Assembly (NCBI GenBank): GCA_038204465.1
Contig: JBBRCX010000165.1
Coordinates: 1-6,728, forward strand
DNA from: JBBRCX01 sp038204465
GTDB taxonomy: Bacteria > Planctomycetota > Phycisphaerae > Tepidisphaerales > Tepidisphaeraceae
Direction: 5' to 3'
DNA length: 6,728 nucleotides
Numbering within the stretch: position 1 is the stretch's first letter; each line of letters opens with the position of its first letter. A program made the translations under genes and the position numbers. The notes beneath the pieces were generated by a model. It made no database searches. It was not told the DNA's origin and saw only the letters and a list, made by a program, of their open reading frames with translations. Positions 1-6,424 of the stretch are shown here, in pieces.

Positions 1-1203
1 GGCCTCCAGGGCATTGGCGGCCTCGCTCAGGCTCTGCGGGAGCACCTTGATGCCCTTCTCGTGCAGCTCGTCAACCGTGAAATTGTAGTGGTTAAAGTTC
101 TGCGGCTCTCCCGGATCCATCTTTTTCTCAATCCCATCAAGGCCGGCGGCGATCACCGCGGCGGTCGCCAGGTAGGGATTGCAGCTTGAATCTGTCAAAC
201 GCAGCTCGATTCGGCCCTGCGGGATGCGGACCATGGAGGTGCGGTTGTTGTCGCCATAAGAGATGTAGGCGGGCGCCCAGGTTGCGCCGGAGAAGGAGCG
301 GCCGACGACGAGGCGCTTGTAAGAGTTTACGGACGGCGCGCAAACGGCCGCCAGGGCCGGTGCGTGGGCCAAAAGGCCTCCGAGAAAATTATAGGCGAGC
401 TTGGAGAGACCGAGGTTGCGCTTGTCGCCTGAGTCGGCGAACAGGTTCTTCGTCTTCCCGTCGCCCATCGAGATGTGCATGTGCATTCCGCTGCCCGTGC
501 GGTTCGACATCGGCTTGGGCATGAACGAACAGATGGCGCCGACCTCGCGGGCGATCTCCCCCGCCGCCATGCGGAAAAAGACGATTCGATCGGCGGTGGT
601 CATCGCATCGGAGTAGGTGAAGTTGATCTCAAATTGCCCGTTGGCGTCCTCGTGGTCCACCTGATAAACGTCGACGCCGACGGCGACCATGGAATCGACG
701 AGCCGCTCGATGAACGCTCGGCTGCGCGACAAGCCCTTGTAGTCGTAGCAGGGCTTGTCCAGGGCGTCGGTGGAATCGGCGGGCGCGTAGGTGCCGTCGG
801 CGTTCTTCGACAGCAGCATCAATTCGGGCTCGAGGCCGGTGAAGAGCGTCCAGCCCTTGTCCGCGAGGCGCTTGATCTGCTGCGCGAGGATGTGACGCGT
901 GTCGAACGGCCAGGGCTTGTTCTTGACGCGCCCGTTGCAGACGATTCGGGCGTATCCCGGCTGCCAGGGAACGAGCGACAGGGTCGAGAGCTCGCCGACC
1001 GCCATGTAATCGGGGTCGTGCGGCTCCTGGCCCATGCCCCAGATCGCGAAGCCGGCGAAGCCCGCGCCATCGGTGAGGATGTCCTCGAAGTGATTGGCCG
1101 GCACCGCCTTGGCCTTGGCGACGCCGTGGATATCGACGAACTGCGCCAGGACGAACTTGACCTTGTTCTCGGCCAGAAAGGCTTTGGCTTCCTGCTGCGT
1201 CAT
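1..1203 (-). CDS. glnT: Type III glutamine synthetase family ligase, probable gamma-glutamylmethylamide synthetase GmaS (3' end outside window)
   Basis: This is an ATP-dependent glutamate-amine ligase. I translated all 401 visible codons and found them uninterrupted; about 30-40 C-terminal residues are missing off the left edge. The N-terminal beta-grasp part includes KVKFVLAQFVDIHGVAKAKAVP (residues 14-35, shown here in short form by its key FVDIHG). The catalytic domain has the metal-binding pair in GLEPELML (Glu125, Glu127), VDHEDANGQFEI (182-193, Glu185 and Glu192), the His metal/ATP ligand in GSGMHMHIS (237-245, His243), and RIPQGRIELR (326-335) with Glu333 and the conserved Arg residues. 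These keep the glutamine synthetase active site. The sequence resembles the GlnT (type III GS) branch, which includes gamma-glutamylmethylamide synthetases that use methylamine in place of ammonia. Residues alone do not let me separate the two activities; placement directly after an N-methylglutamate dehydrogenase-like tetramer makes GmaS more likely. The adenylylation-site region is not recognisable in the visible part. Confidence 0.88.
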   Translation of the reverse strand, partial: MTQQEAKAFLAENKVKFVLAQFVDIHGVAKAKAVPANHFEDILTDGAGFAGFAIWGMGQEPHDPDYMAVGELSTLSLVPWQPGYARIVCNGRVKNKPWPFDTRHILAQQIKRLADKGWTLFTGLEPELMLLSKNADGTYAPADSTDALDKPCYDYKGLSRSRAFIERLVDSMVAVGVDVYQVDHEDANGQFEINFTYSDAMTTADRIVFFRMAAGEIAREVGAICSFMPKPMSNRTGSGMHMHISMGDGKTKNLFADSGDKRNLGLSKLAYNFLGGLLAHAPALAAVCAPSVNSYKRLVVGRSFSGATWAPAYISYGDNNRTSMVRIPQGRIELRLTDSSCNPYLATAAVIAAGLDGIEKKMDPGEPQNFNHYNFTVDELHEKGIKVLPQSLSEAANALEA

Positions 1204-1240
1204 CGAGCGGTCCTTTCACAAGAGGGATTCGTTCGAATGC
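1204..1240 (-). promoter_or_regulatory. 37-nt soxG-glnT spacer with Shine-Dalgarno
   Basis: AAAGGA (minus strand, 1216-1211) lies 7 nt before the ATG at 1203 and sets the glnT start. The spacer also has a small inverted repeat ATTCG-AA-CGAAT, containing GAACGAATC, which occurs again just before soxD. There is no T-run terminator, so read-through from soxG is expected. Confidence 0.55.
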
Positions 1241-1909
1241 TCATTTGATCGCCGTTGGGAAAAAGCAGGACATACCGACGGCATCTCCGCCGGCTTCACG
1301 CGAAATCTCCAGCAGCGTCTCCCACAGATACGTTCCGTAGGAGGCGTCGCACCAGATATGAAACAGCGGCGCGCGGTCGCGGTCTTCCCGCAGGATCGAG
1401 CAGGAGACGCCCGCGATACGCGACATGATGAAGTCCATCTCGGGCTGGCGGAAGTTGTAGCCGCACGTCTGGGCAAGCACGTCGAACGATTTTTCGCCGC
1501 TGAGCAGCATCGCCGCGTCCTGCCGGGGAAAGCTATAGACCCCATCGGGGAGAGTGGCGCCTTCGCCCGCGAGGCGCTCGACCGCATCACCCGAGACGGC
1601 GCCCTCGGCGAAGAATTCCGCGGCGCCGGTGCGGATGAGGAGGCCTCCGCCGGGGATGGCTTCGTGCGCGTAAATCTTTGGCGGCACGCTGAGTCCCTGC
1701 CGCTGAATCCATGCGGCCGCCTGGGGACCTTTGAGCAGCGTGCGCGGCAGCGCGCTCACGTCCGCGAGGGCGAGCGTTCTGCACAACGCGCTCTCGTGCT
1801 GCGGATCGGCGAAGCTCGCGACGGCGGACATCCCGTTGACCTGCCCCCACCTGGGGTGCAGGTGCTCGAGCGCATCGTGCATCGGACTCTGTCTGGACGC
1901 GGTGGTCAT
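1241..1909 (-). CDS. soxG: Sarcosine oxidase-family subunit gamma (probable MgdD)
   Basis: This is the least conserved subunit of the tetramer, 222 residues, slightly longer than the ~185-210 common in classical sarcosine oxidase. It has the divergent GcvT-like fold typical of SoxG: an early segment LPRTLLKGPQAAAWIQRQGL (residues 54-73), then GGGLLIRTGAAEFF (87-100), DGVYSFPRQDAAMLLSGEKS (122-141), VLAQTCGYNF (144-153) and a C-terminal MSRIAGVSCSILRED...YGTYLWETLLEI (162-202). In the known tetramer it packs against the beta and alpha subunits and has no identified catalytic residues. Assignment rests on these family-like segments plus its fixed place after soxA in the B-D-A-G order. The start is the ATG overlapping the soxA stop; a longer frame upstream to 2158 lies wholly within soxA and is Arg-rich, so it is rejected. 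The next gene, glnT-like, starts 37 nt after its stop. No signal peptide, membrane segment or frameshift is seen. Confidence 0.87.
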   Translation of the reverse strand: MTTASRQSPMHDALEHLHPRWGQVNGMSAVASFADPQHESALCRTLALADVSALPRTLLKGPQAAAWIQRQGLSVPPKIYAHEAIPGGGLLIRTGAAEFFAEGAVSGDAVERLAGEGATLPDGVYSFPRQDAAMLLSGEKSFDVLAQTCGYNFRQPEMDFIMSRIAGVSCSILREDRDRAPLFHIWCDASYGTYLWETLLEISREAGGDAVGMSCFFPTAIK

Positions 1910-1925
1910 CACGCGGCGGCCTCCC
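1909..1925 (-). promoter_or_regulatory. soxG ribosome binding site and TGATG stop/start overlap
   Basis: GGGAGG (minus strand, 1925-1920) lies 10 nt before the soxG ATG at 1909. The soxA TGA (1911-1909) shares its A with that ATG, giving TGATG, a classic arrangement for coupled reinitiation. A GTG one codon earlier (1912) is also in frame but is less likely. Confidence 0.65.
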
Positions 1926-4848
1926 GGGGTTTCTCGACGGTCTCGCTCTGCCGGCGGCTGTCGGGATCGTAGAACGGCGTCTTGACCACCTCCGCCTCCA
2001 CCTCTTTCCTGCCATCGACTCGAATCGTGAACTTGGTGCCGAGGCCCGATTGATCCTTGGCGACGTAGGCGAGGCCCAGCACGCGGTTGAGGCTCGGGCT
2101 GAAGGCGACGCTGGTGACGCGGCCGGTGATCTGATCGCCGCGAATCACAAGGTGGCACTCTTTCGGGATCGGCCCGGCATAATCCGTGGGCAGCGTGAAG
2201 CCGACCAGGGCGCGCTGCAGCGGCCTTTTCTGAATGATCTGAAGGCTGCGCTGGCCAACAAAGAAGGGCTTGTCCATCTTCACCGCCCAGTCCATCCCGG
2301 CCTCGTAGGGGCTGGAGAGCCCATCAGTGTCCTGGCCGATGATGATGTGACCCTTCTCCAGGCGCAGGATGCGCTGCGCCTCGACGCCGAAAGGCTTGAT
2401 GCCGAAGCCGGCGCCCTGCTGCATGATCCGGTCCCAGACGTGTCCGCCGAACTGCGACGGGACGTGGATTTCGTAACCGAGCTCGCCGACGAAGCCAACC
2501 CGCATCAATCGCGCGGGAGCGCCCGCGACGACGCCTTCGCGAATTCCCAGGTAGGGAAACGCGTCCTGATCGAGCTTGATGTCGGTGAGGTTCGCAAGGA
2601 TGCTGCGCGAGTACGGGCCCGCGAGGTTCATGGCGGCGTATTGGCCGGTGACGTTGGCGAGGGTGACGCTGCTGCCCCAGATGATCGCCCAGCGTTGCAT
2701 CTCGCGGTAGACCGCATCGGCGCCGGTGGTGGTGGCGGTGACGTAGAAGCGGTCTTCGGCGAGCCGTCCGGCGACGCCGTCATCGATCACAACGCCGCTC
2801 TCATCGCACATCAGGAGATAGCGCGTGGTGCCTGGGCGCATCTTGGCGAAACGGCCGGTATAGAGGCGCTCGAGGAACTCAGCCGCATCGGGGCCGCACA
2901 CTTCAATCTTGCCGAGCGTGCCGACGTCGATCAGCCCGACGCCTTGGCGCACCGTCTTTACCTCCGCCAGGATTGCGTCGTCGCGGCCCTGACCCGCGGC
3001 GGGATAATAAGCGGGACGATGCCACGCGCCGGCGGGCATGAATTGCGCGCCTGCCTTCTGGTGGCGCGAGTGCATCGCGGTCAGCCGATGGGGGTGGAAG
3101 CTGCGGCCCGCGAGGTGACCGAAGGGCACCGGGTGATAGAACGGACGAGACGTGGTCGTGCCGGTCTGGGTGACGGTTTGATGGCGTGTTTTGGCCAGGA
3201 TGCGCACGCCGTTCATGTTGGCGAGCTTTCCCTGGCTGGGTCCCATGCCGATGGTGGTGTAGCGCTTGATCAACTCGATGCTGTCAAAGCCTTCCTGGAC
3301 CGCGTTGACGATGTCCTTGTATTGCACGTCCTCATCGAGATCGACGAACGCTTTCCCCTTCGGATGAGGGAAGACCGGGTAGGGATGATTTGGCGAAGGG
3401 CCCTCGTGACGGGCTTGCTCGGGAACCGGTCCGTTGTTGCGCCCCACCGCCGCGGCAGCGGCGAGGCCGGCGCGGCGCCCATCGGCGAGCTGCGCCTCCA
3501 GGTGGTAGACGCCATTGACGCGTCCAGCGGCGAAAACTTTCTCAGGCAGGCTCTCGGGGAGGTATTGGTGAAGCTGCTCGGAATACTTCATCTTCCCGCC
3601 GGCCTGGTTGATCAACCCGTCGGCGGGCATCCAACCGACGCTGACGGCGATGCCGTCGCACTCGAGCTTGAAGGCGCGCTCGGTGACGGTTTTGCCGGCA
3701 TCATCGATTGGACAGATGACGGCGCCGATGATCCCCTGCTTGCCGCTCGCATGACGCGCCTGGTAGATCGCGTGCTGCTGGAAGATCGGGACCCGCGCCG
3801 CGTTGAATGGCTGGACCAGCTCGGGAGATTCAGGGCTCTTGCGCAGATCGACGATCGCCGCCAGCTGCACGCCGGCGCGGAGCAGATCCTGCGCGGCGCA
3901 GTAGCCGTCGGAGTTTGCCACGAGGACTATCCCGCGTTGGAAGGGCTTCACCGCATAGCGTGCGATGAGCCGCTGAGCGGCGGAGGCGAGCATGACGCCG
4001 GGCAGGTCGTTGTTCTTGAAGACCGCGGGCTGCTCGAAGCACCCCGCCGCGACGATGACCGCGCCGGCGCGCAGCTTGGTCAGGCGAACGGAATCGATCA
4101 GCGCGACCCAGTTGTCGGCATAAAGCCCCGCCGCTTCGGTCGCAGTGCGGATCCACACGTTGGGCATGGAACTGATCTTGCCCATCAACTGCGCGAAGCG
4201 CCTGGCGGCGGAAGCATCGGAGTTCCACTGGTAGCCGAGCGTGCCGCCGGGATGGAGGTTTTCGTCGACCACGAGCACGCTCGCGCCGGTCTCCGCTGCC
4301 GCGATGGATGCCGACAGACCCGCCGGCCCGGCGCCGACGACCAGCACATCGCAGAAGTCATAGTCTTTGGGCGTGCGCGCCCGCGGCAGCTTGGGATTGA
4401 TGGCGCCGAGGCCGGCCATCGCGCGCATCTTCCGCTCCCAATAGGGGAAGAGCTTTCGCGGGGTGTGGAAGGCCTTGTAATAGAACCCGACCGGCAGCAT
4501 GCGCGACAGGTGCTCGATGTGCCGGGCCGAGTCTTTCTTTAACCCGCCGAAGGTGTTGACCGCCTGATAGCTGGCGCCGGAACAGATTTGCGTGACGTCG
4601 GCGCGGATATTGGTCGTTACTCCGTCTTCCACGACGTCGTTCACGTCGTGGTTGGCGAGGCTGTAGATTCCGCGGGGGCGGTGATACTTGAAGCTTCGGC
4701 CGAGCATGCGCACGCCGCTCGCCCACAGCGCGCTGCTGATGCAGTCGCCGGCGAAGCCCGTGCAGGAGCCGCCTTCGAACTGGAAGTCGATGGTCCTGCC
4801 GCGGTCGATCCACTCGCGGGGCTGCGGGGGTAGGCGGTCGCGAATCAC
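1909..4848 (-). CDS. soxA: Sarcosine oxidase-family subunit alpha (probable MgdC), folate- and NAD-binding
   Basis: This is the large subunit of the tetramer; from GTG at 4848 it has 979 residues, close to the family's ~970-1000. Domains in order: an N-terminal ferredoxin-like domain (about 12-95, ending in GRSFKYHRPRGI) with only two Cys (29 and 36) in its core and no CxxC, so no 2Fe-2S cluster is expected; a pyridine-nucleotide/flavin oxidoreductase module with VVGAGPAG (170-177), GCFEQPAVFKNNDLPGVM (269-286), a second Rossmann-like segment near 305-326 and VFAAGRVNG (438-446); a linker with YTTIGMGPSQGK (530-541); and a C-terminal GcvT-like aminomethyltransferase domain (about 590-970) with VGFVGELGYEIHVPS (784-798) and a conserved block at about 829-869. 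The GcvT-like half is known in the family to bind THF and capture the oxidised methyl carbon as 5,10-methylene-THF. The TGA stop overlaps the soxG ATG by one base. GMGPSQGK differs from the GMATDQGK I recall in classical sarcosine oxidases, favouring the N-methylglutamate clade. Confidence 0.93.
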   Translation of the reverse strand: MIRDRLPPQPREWIDRGRTIDFQFEGGSCTGFAGDCISSALWASGVRMLGRSFKYHRPRGIYSLANHDVNDVVEDGVTTNIRADVTQICSGASYQAVNTFGGLKKDSARHIEHLSRMLPVGFYYKAFHTPRKLFPYWERKMRAMAGLGAINPKLPRARTPKDYDFCDVLVVGAGPAGLSASIAAAETGASVLVVDENLHPGGTLGYQWNSDASAARRFAQLMGKISSMPNVWIRTATEAAGLYADNWVALIDSVRLTKLRAGAVIVAAGCFEQPAVFKNNDLPGVMLASAAQRLIARYAVKPFQRGIVLVANSDGYCAAQDLLRAGVQLAAIVDLRKSPESPELVQPFNAARVPIFQQHAIYQARHASGKQGIIGAVICPIDDAGKTVTERAFKLECDGIAVSVGWMPADGLINQAGGKMKYSEQLHQYLPESLPEKVFAAGRVNGVYHLEAQLADGRRAGLAAAAAVGRNNGPVPEQARHEGPSPNHPYPVFPHPKGKAFVDLDEDVQYKDIVNAVQEGFDSIELIKRYTTIGMGPSQGKLANMNGVRILAKTRHQTVTQTGTTTSRPFYHPVPFGHLAGRSFHPHRLTAMHSRHQKAGAQFMPAGAWHRPAYYPAAGQGRDDAILAEVKTVRQGVGLIDVGTLGKIEVCGPDAAEFLERLYTGRFAKMRPGTTRYLLMCDESGVVIDDGVAGRLAEDRFYVTATTTGADAVYREMQRWAIIWGSSVTLANVTGQYAAMNLAGPYSRSILANLTDIKLDQDAFPYLGIREGVVAGAPARLMRVGFVGELGYEIHVPSQFGGHVWDRIMQQGAGFGIKPFGVEAQRILRLEKGHIIIGQDTDGLSSPYEAGMDWAVKMDKPFFVGQRSLQIIQKRPLQRALVGFTLPTDYAGPIPKECHLVIRGDQITGRVTSVAFSPSLNRVLGLAYVAKDQSGLGTKFTIRVDGRKEVEAEVVKTPFYDPDSRRQSETVEKPREAAA
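4629..4651. repeat. Perfect 9-bp inverted repeat inside soxA
   Basis: CCACGACGT (4629-4637) and ACGTCGTGG (4643-4651) are exact reverse complements separated by 5 nt (cgttc), enough to form a strong hairpin in DNA or mRNA. It lies about 66 codons into soxA and encodes HDVNDVV, a segment I believe is conserved in the family, so protein constraint is the simplest explanation. A role in translation or as a protein-binding site is not shown. Confidence 0.5.
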
Positions 4849-5111
4849 TGGGTTTGCTCTCCGGATCCGTAGAGATAGGTCTTGAGGAAGATGTCTTTGA
4901 CGTTGTCGCGCTCGGCGATGAACCAGGTGCCGCTGGCGATGTGGTACCACCACTCGCGCTTCACGCCCGGCTCACCCTCGCGGTTGAAGACGTAATGGGC
5001 CCACTGCTTGTCAGCGGCAGAGGCGGGGTCGGGGCTCTCGCGCACCTCGCCTCCATAGCTGAATTCCTGCAGAGGGCGAAGACCGTTAATGGGGCAACGT
5101 AACAGTTTCAT
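4845..5111 (-). CDS. soxD: Sarcosine oxidase-family subunit delta, zinc ligands incomplete (probable MgdB)
   Basis: This is the small structural subunit of the tetramer, 88 residues against a usual ~85-110. The family fold is recognisable from RCPINGLRPLQEFSYGGE (residues 5-22), the DPAS...WAHYVFNREG middle (29-46) and EWWYHIASGTWFIAERDN (53-70), the last matching the typical W-H...WF...RD block. In classical sarcosine oxidase this subunit binds Zn through, as I recall, Cys6, Cys9, a His near 59 and a Cys four residues later. Here Cys6 and His57 remain, but position 9 is Asn and His+4 is Gly, and the protein has no other Cys. Zinc binding as in the classical enzyme is therefore unlikely. The ATG at 5111 is the only sensible start. 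Its TGA stop overlaps the soxA GTG by 4 nt (GTGA), so translation is probably coupled. I infer from the missing ligands and the glnT neighbour that it belongs to an N-methylglutamate dehydrogenase. Confidence 0.88.
   Translation of the reverse strand: MKLLRCPINGLRPLQEFSYGGEVRESPDPASAADKQWAHYVFNREGEPGVKREWWYHIASGTWFIAERDNVKDIFLKTYLYGSGEQTQ
4848..4862 (-). promoter_or_regulatory. soxA start region: GGAGAG Shine-Dalgarno and GTG start in a GTGA overlap
   Basis: GGAGAG (minus strand, 4862-4857) lies about 8-10 nt before the GTG at 4848, whose last bases form the soxD TGA stop. This decides the soxA start. The frame continues upstream to an ATG at 4953, but those extra 35 residues are Arg/Gln-rich, antisense in character to nothing known, and overlap soxD almost halfway. 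Confidence 0.7.
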
Positions 5112-5165
5112 GATTCGTTCCGAGGCGGCACTGCGGGCCTCTCTGGAAAAAAGCGGGCGATGCCG
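5112..5165 (-). other. 54-nt soxB-soxD intergenic gap
   Basis: This is the longest non-coding stretch in the window. On the minus strand it holds a short T-run (CGCTTTTTTCC), a weak GAGGC/GCCTC inverted pair with a 10-nt loop, and GGAACGA just before the soxD ATG, which is at best a modest Shine-Dalgarno. The T-run precedes the inverted pair instead of following it, so it does not read as an intrinsic terminator. I see no convincing promoter. Confidence 0.4.
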
Positions 5166-6407
5166 CTAGTGACCGACCGACGCGGCGCCTTTCTCTCCGA
5201 CGAGCTCATAGTTCTCGAACCGCGCGAGGTTGAACGGCTTGATCAAGTCATGGTCCTCGCCTGTTGCCATCGTGTGGGCCATGGTCTTGCCGCTGATGGG
5301 CGTGGCCTTGAAGCCCCAGGTGCCCCAGCCGGTATCGAGATAGAAGCCTTCGATCGGAGTGGTGCCCATGATGGGCGAGAAGTCCGGCGTCATGTCCGAC
5401 ATGCCCGCCCACTGGCGGTTCACTTTCACATCCGAAAGAAACGGAAACAGGTCGAGAACGTGGCCGGACAACCCTTCGACGAAATCGAGCGTCGAGCGCT
5501 GCGAGTGCAATTCGTAGGGATCGAGCGCTGCCCCCATCACCAGTTCGCCGCGCGAGGACTGACTGATATACACGTGCAGGCTTGCGGAGACGACGATGTT
5601 ATCGAGCCACGGCTTGAGCGGTTCGGTCACGCACGCCTGCAGCGGCTGGATCACCAGGGGCGTTTTCAATCCCACCATCTGAGTGATGCGCGGGGTGTAC
5701 CCGGCGACGGCGGAAAGGACCTTCTTCGTTTCGATAAAGCCCTTGTCGGTGTGAACGCCGACAACCCCGCCGTCGGTAGTCTCAATTCCCGTCACCCTGG
5801 TCTGCTGGTGGATTTCAATGCCGCGGCGGTCGGCCTCGCGGGCGTAACCCCACGCAACGGCGTCATGGCGAATGACCGCTCCGGGCGGATGGAACAGCGC
5901 GCCGGCGATCGGCGCATCGCCGCCGCATTCCAGGTCGATATAGGGGCAGATGCGTTTGATCTCCTCCGGCGTGATCACTTCGCTGTCGACGCCCATATGC
6001 TTGTTCACCTCGGCACGCCAGCGCATCGTGCGCAGCGATGCATCGGTATGGGCCAGCGTGAAGTGCCCGCGCTCGGAGTAGAACAGGTTGAGGTCCAGGT
6101 CGGCCGAGAGTTCCTGGAAGAGCTTGAGGCTCTCGTCGTAAAACCTCACGCCCTCCGGGGTGAGATAATTCGAGCGAACGATGGCGGTGTTGCGGCCGGT
6201 ATTGCCGCCGCCGAGGTAGCCCTTCTCGAGGACCGCGACGTCGTTGATGCCGTGGTCCTTGGCGAGGTGGTAGGCGGCGGCCAGGCCATGACCGCCGCCC
6301 CCGATGATGACCATGTCGTACGACTTCTTGAGCCGCTCGGGAGTGTGGAACATCCGCGGCTCGCGATACTGGTTGCTCAGGGCGAATCGTAACAGTCGGT
6401 ACGGCAT
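5166..6407 (-). CDS. soxB: Sarcosine oxidase-family subunit beta (probable N-methylglutamate dehydrogenase subunit MgdA)
   Basis: This is the flavin-bearing catalytic subunit of a heterotetrameric amine oxidase/dehydrogenase, oxidising an N-methyl group of sarcosine or N-methylglutamate. The 413 residues match the usual ~405-417. A DAO-type FAD-binding Rossmann motif VIIGGGGHGLAAAYHLAK (residues 33-50) is followed by EKGYLGGGNTGRNTAIVRSN (61-80). RHDAVAWG (180-187) contains His181, which I take to correspond to the His covalently attached to FMN in classical sarcosine oxidase (from memory of the family). The C-terminal substrate/flavin region has QWAGMSDMTPDFSPIMG (332-348) and GWGTWGFKATP (360-370). 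There is no signal peptide or membrane segment, so it is cytoplasmic. The ATG at 6407 is chosen for its AGGAG ribosome binding site and family length; a Met 18 codons downstream is less supported. soxD follows after 54 nt. Trp364 sits where I recall Gly in classical sarcosine oxidases, one hint of the N-methylglutamate dehydrogenase clade. Family assignment is secure; the substrate is inferred from context. Confidence 0.93.
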   Translation of the reverse strand: MPYRLLRFALSNQYREPRMFHTPERLKKSYDMVIIGGGGHGLAAAYHLAKDHGINDVAVLEKGYLGGGNTGRNTAIVRSNYLTPEGVRFYDESLKLFQELSADLDLNLFYSERGHFTLAHTDASLRTMRWRAEVNKHMGVDSEVITPEEIKRICPYIDLECGGDAPIAGALFHPPGAVIRHDAVAWGYAREADRRGIEIHQQTRVTGIETTDGGVVGVHTDKGFIETKKVLSAVAGYTPRITQMVGLKTPLVIQPLQACVTEPLKPWLDNIVVSASLHVYISQSSRGELVMGAALDPYELHSQRSTLDFVEGLSGHVLDLFPFLSDVKVNRQWAGMSDMTPDFSPIMGTTPIEGFYLDTGWGTWGFKATPISGKTMAHTMATGEDHDLIKPFNLARFENYELVGEKGAASVGH

Positions 6408-6424
6408 CTCGGATCCGGCTCCTA
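6408..6424 (-). promoter_or_regulatory. soxB ribosome binding site overlapping the purU stop
   Basis: On the minus strand TAGGAG (6424-6419) contains the purU stop TAG followed by a good AGGAG Shine-Dalgarno, 11 nt before the ATG at 6407. It supports Met at 6407 as the soxB start, in preference to the longer open frame that reaches 6527 and would overlap purU. It also implies that purU and soxB lie on one mRNA. Confidence 0.6.

Noticed and set aside
475..1248. 257-codon plus-strand open frame opposite the glnT-like gene
   Set aside because: It is fully covered by the intact glnT-family frame with conserved active-site residues; the antisense translation resembles nothing.
2050..4542. 830-codon open frame on the plus strand, antisense to soxA
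   Set aside because: It mirrors a genuine, well-matched alpha subunit in a GC-rich genome, where one antisense frame often stays open. Its translation is rich in Arg, Ala, Asp and Gly with no recognisable domain.
4500..4830. Possible 2Fe-2S cluster in the alpha-subunit N-terminal ferredoxin-like domain
   Set aside because: Only Cys29 and Cys36 lie in the expected loop, and there is no CxxC pattern, so cluster ligands are insufficient.
4862..4869. Palindrome CGGATCCG at the soxD-soxA junction, repeated at 6410-6417 at the purU-soxB junction
   Set aside because: An 8-bp GC-rich palindrome around a BamHI-type hexamer seen twice is weak evidence; the two copies differ in distance to the starts and overlap ribosome binding regions.
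5112..5165. Possible terminator or promoter between soxB and soxD
   Set aside because: The T-run precedes the weak inverted pair on the transcribed strand, the stem is only 5 bp, and no -35/-10 pair is visible.
5160..6392. 410-codon plus-strand open frame antisense to soxB
   Set aside because: It lies almost exactly over soxB, has no recognisable motif and is explained by GC-rich codon bias in the real gene.
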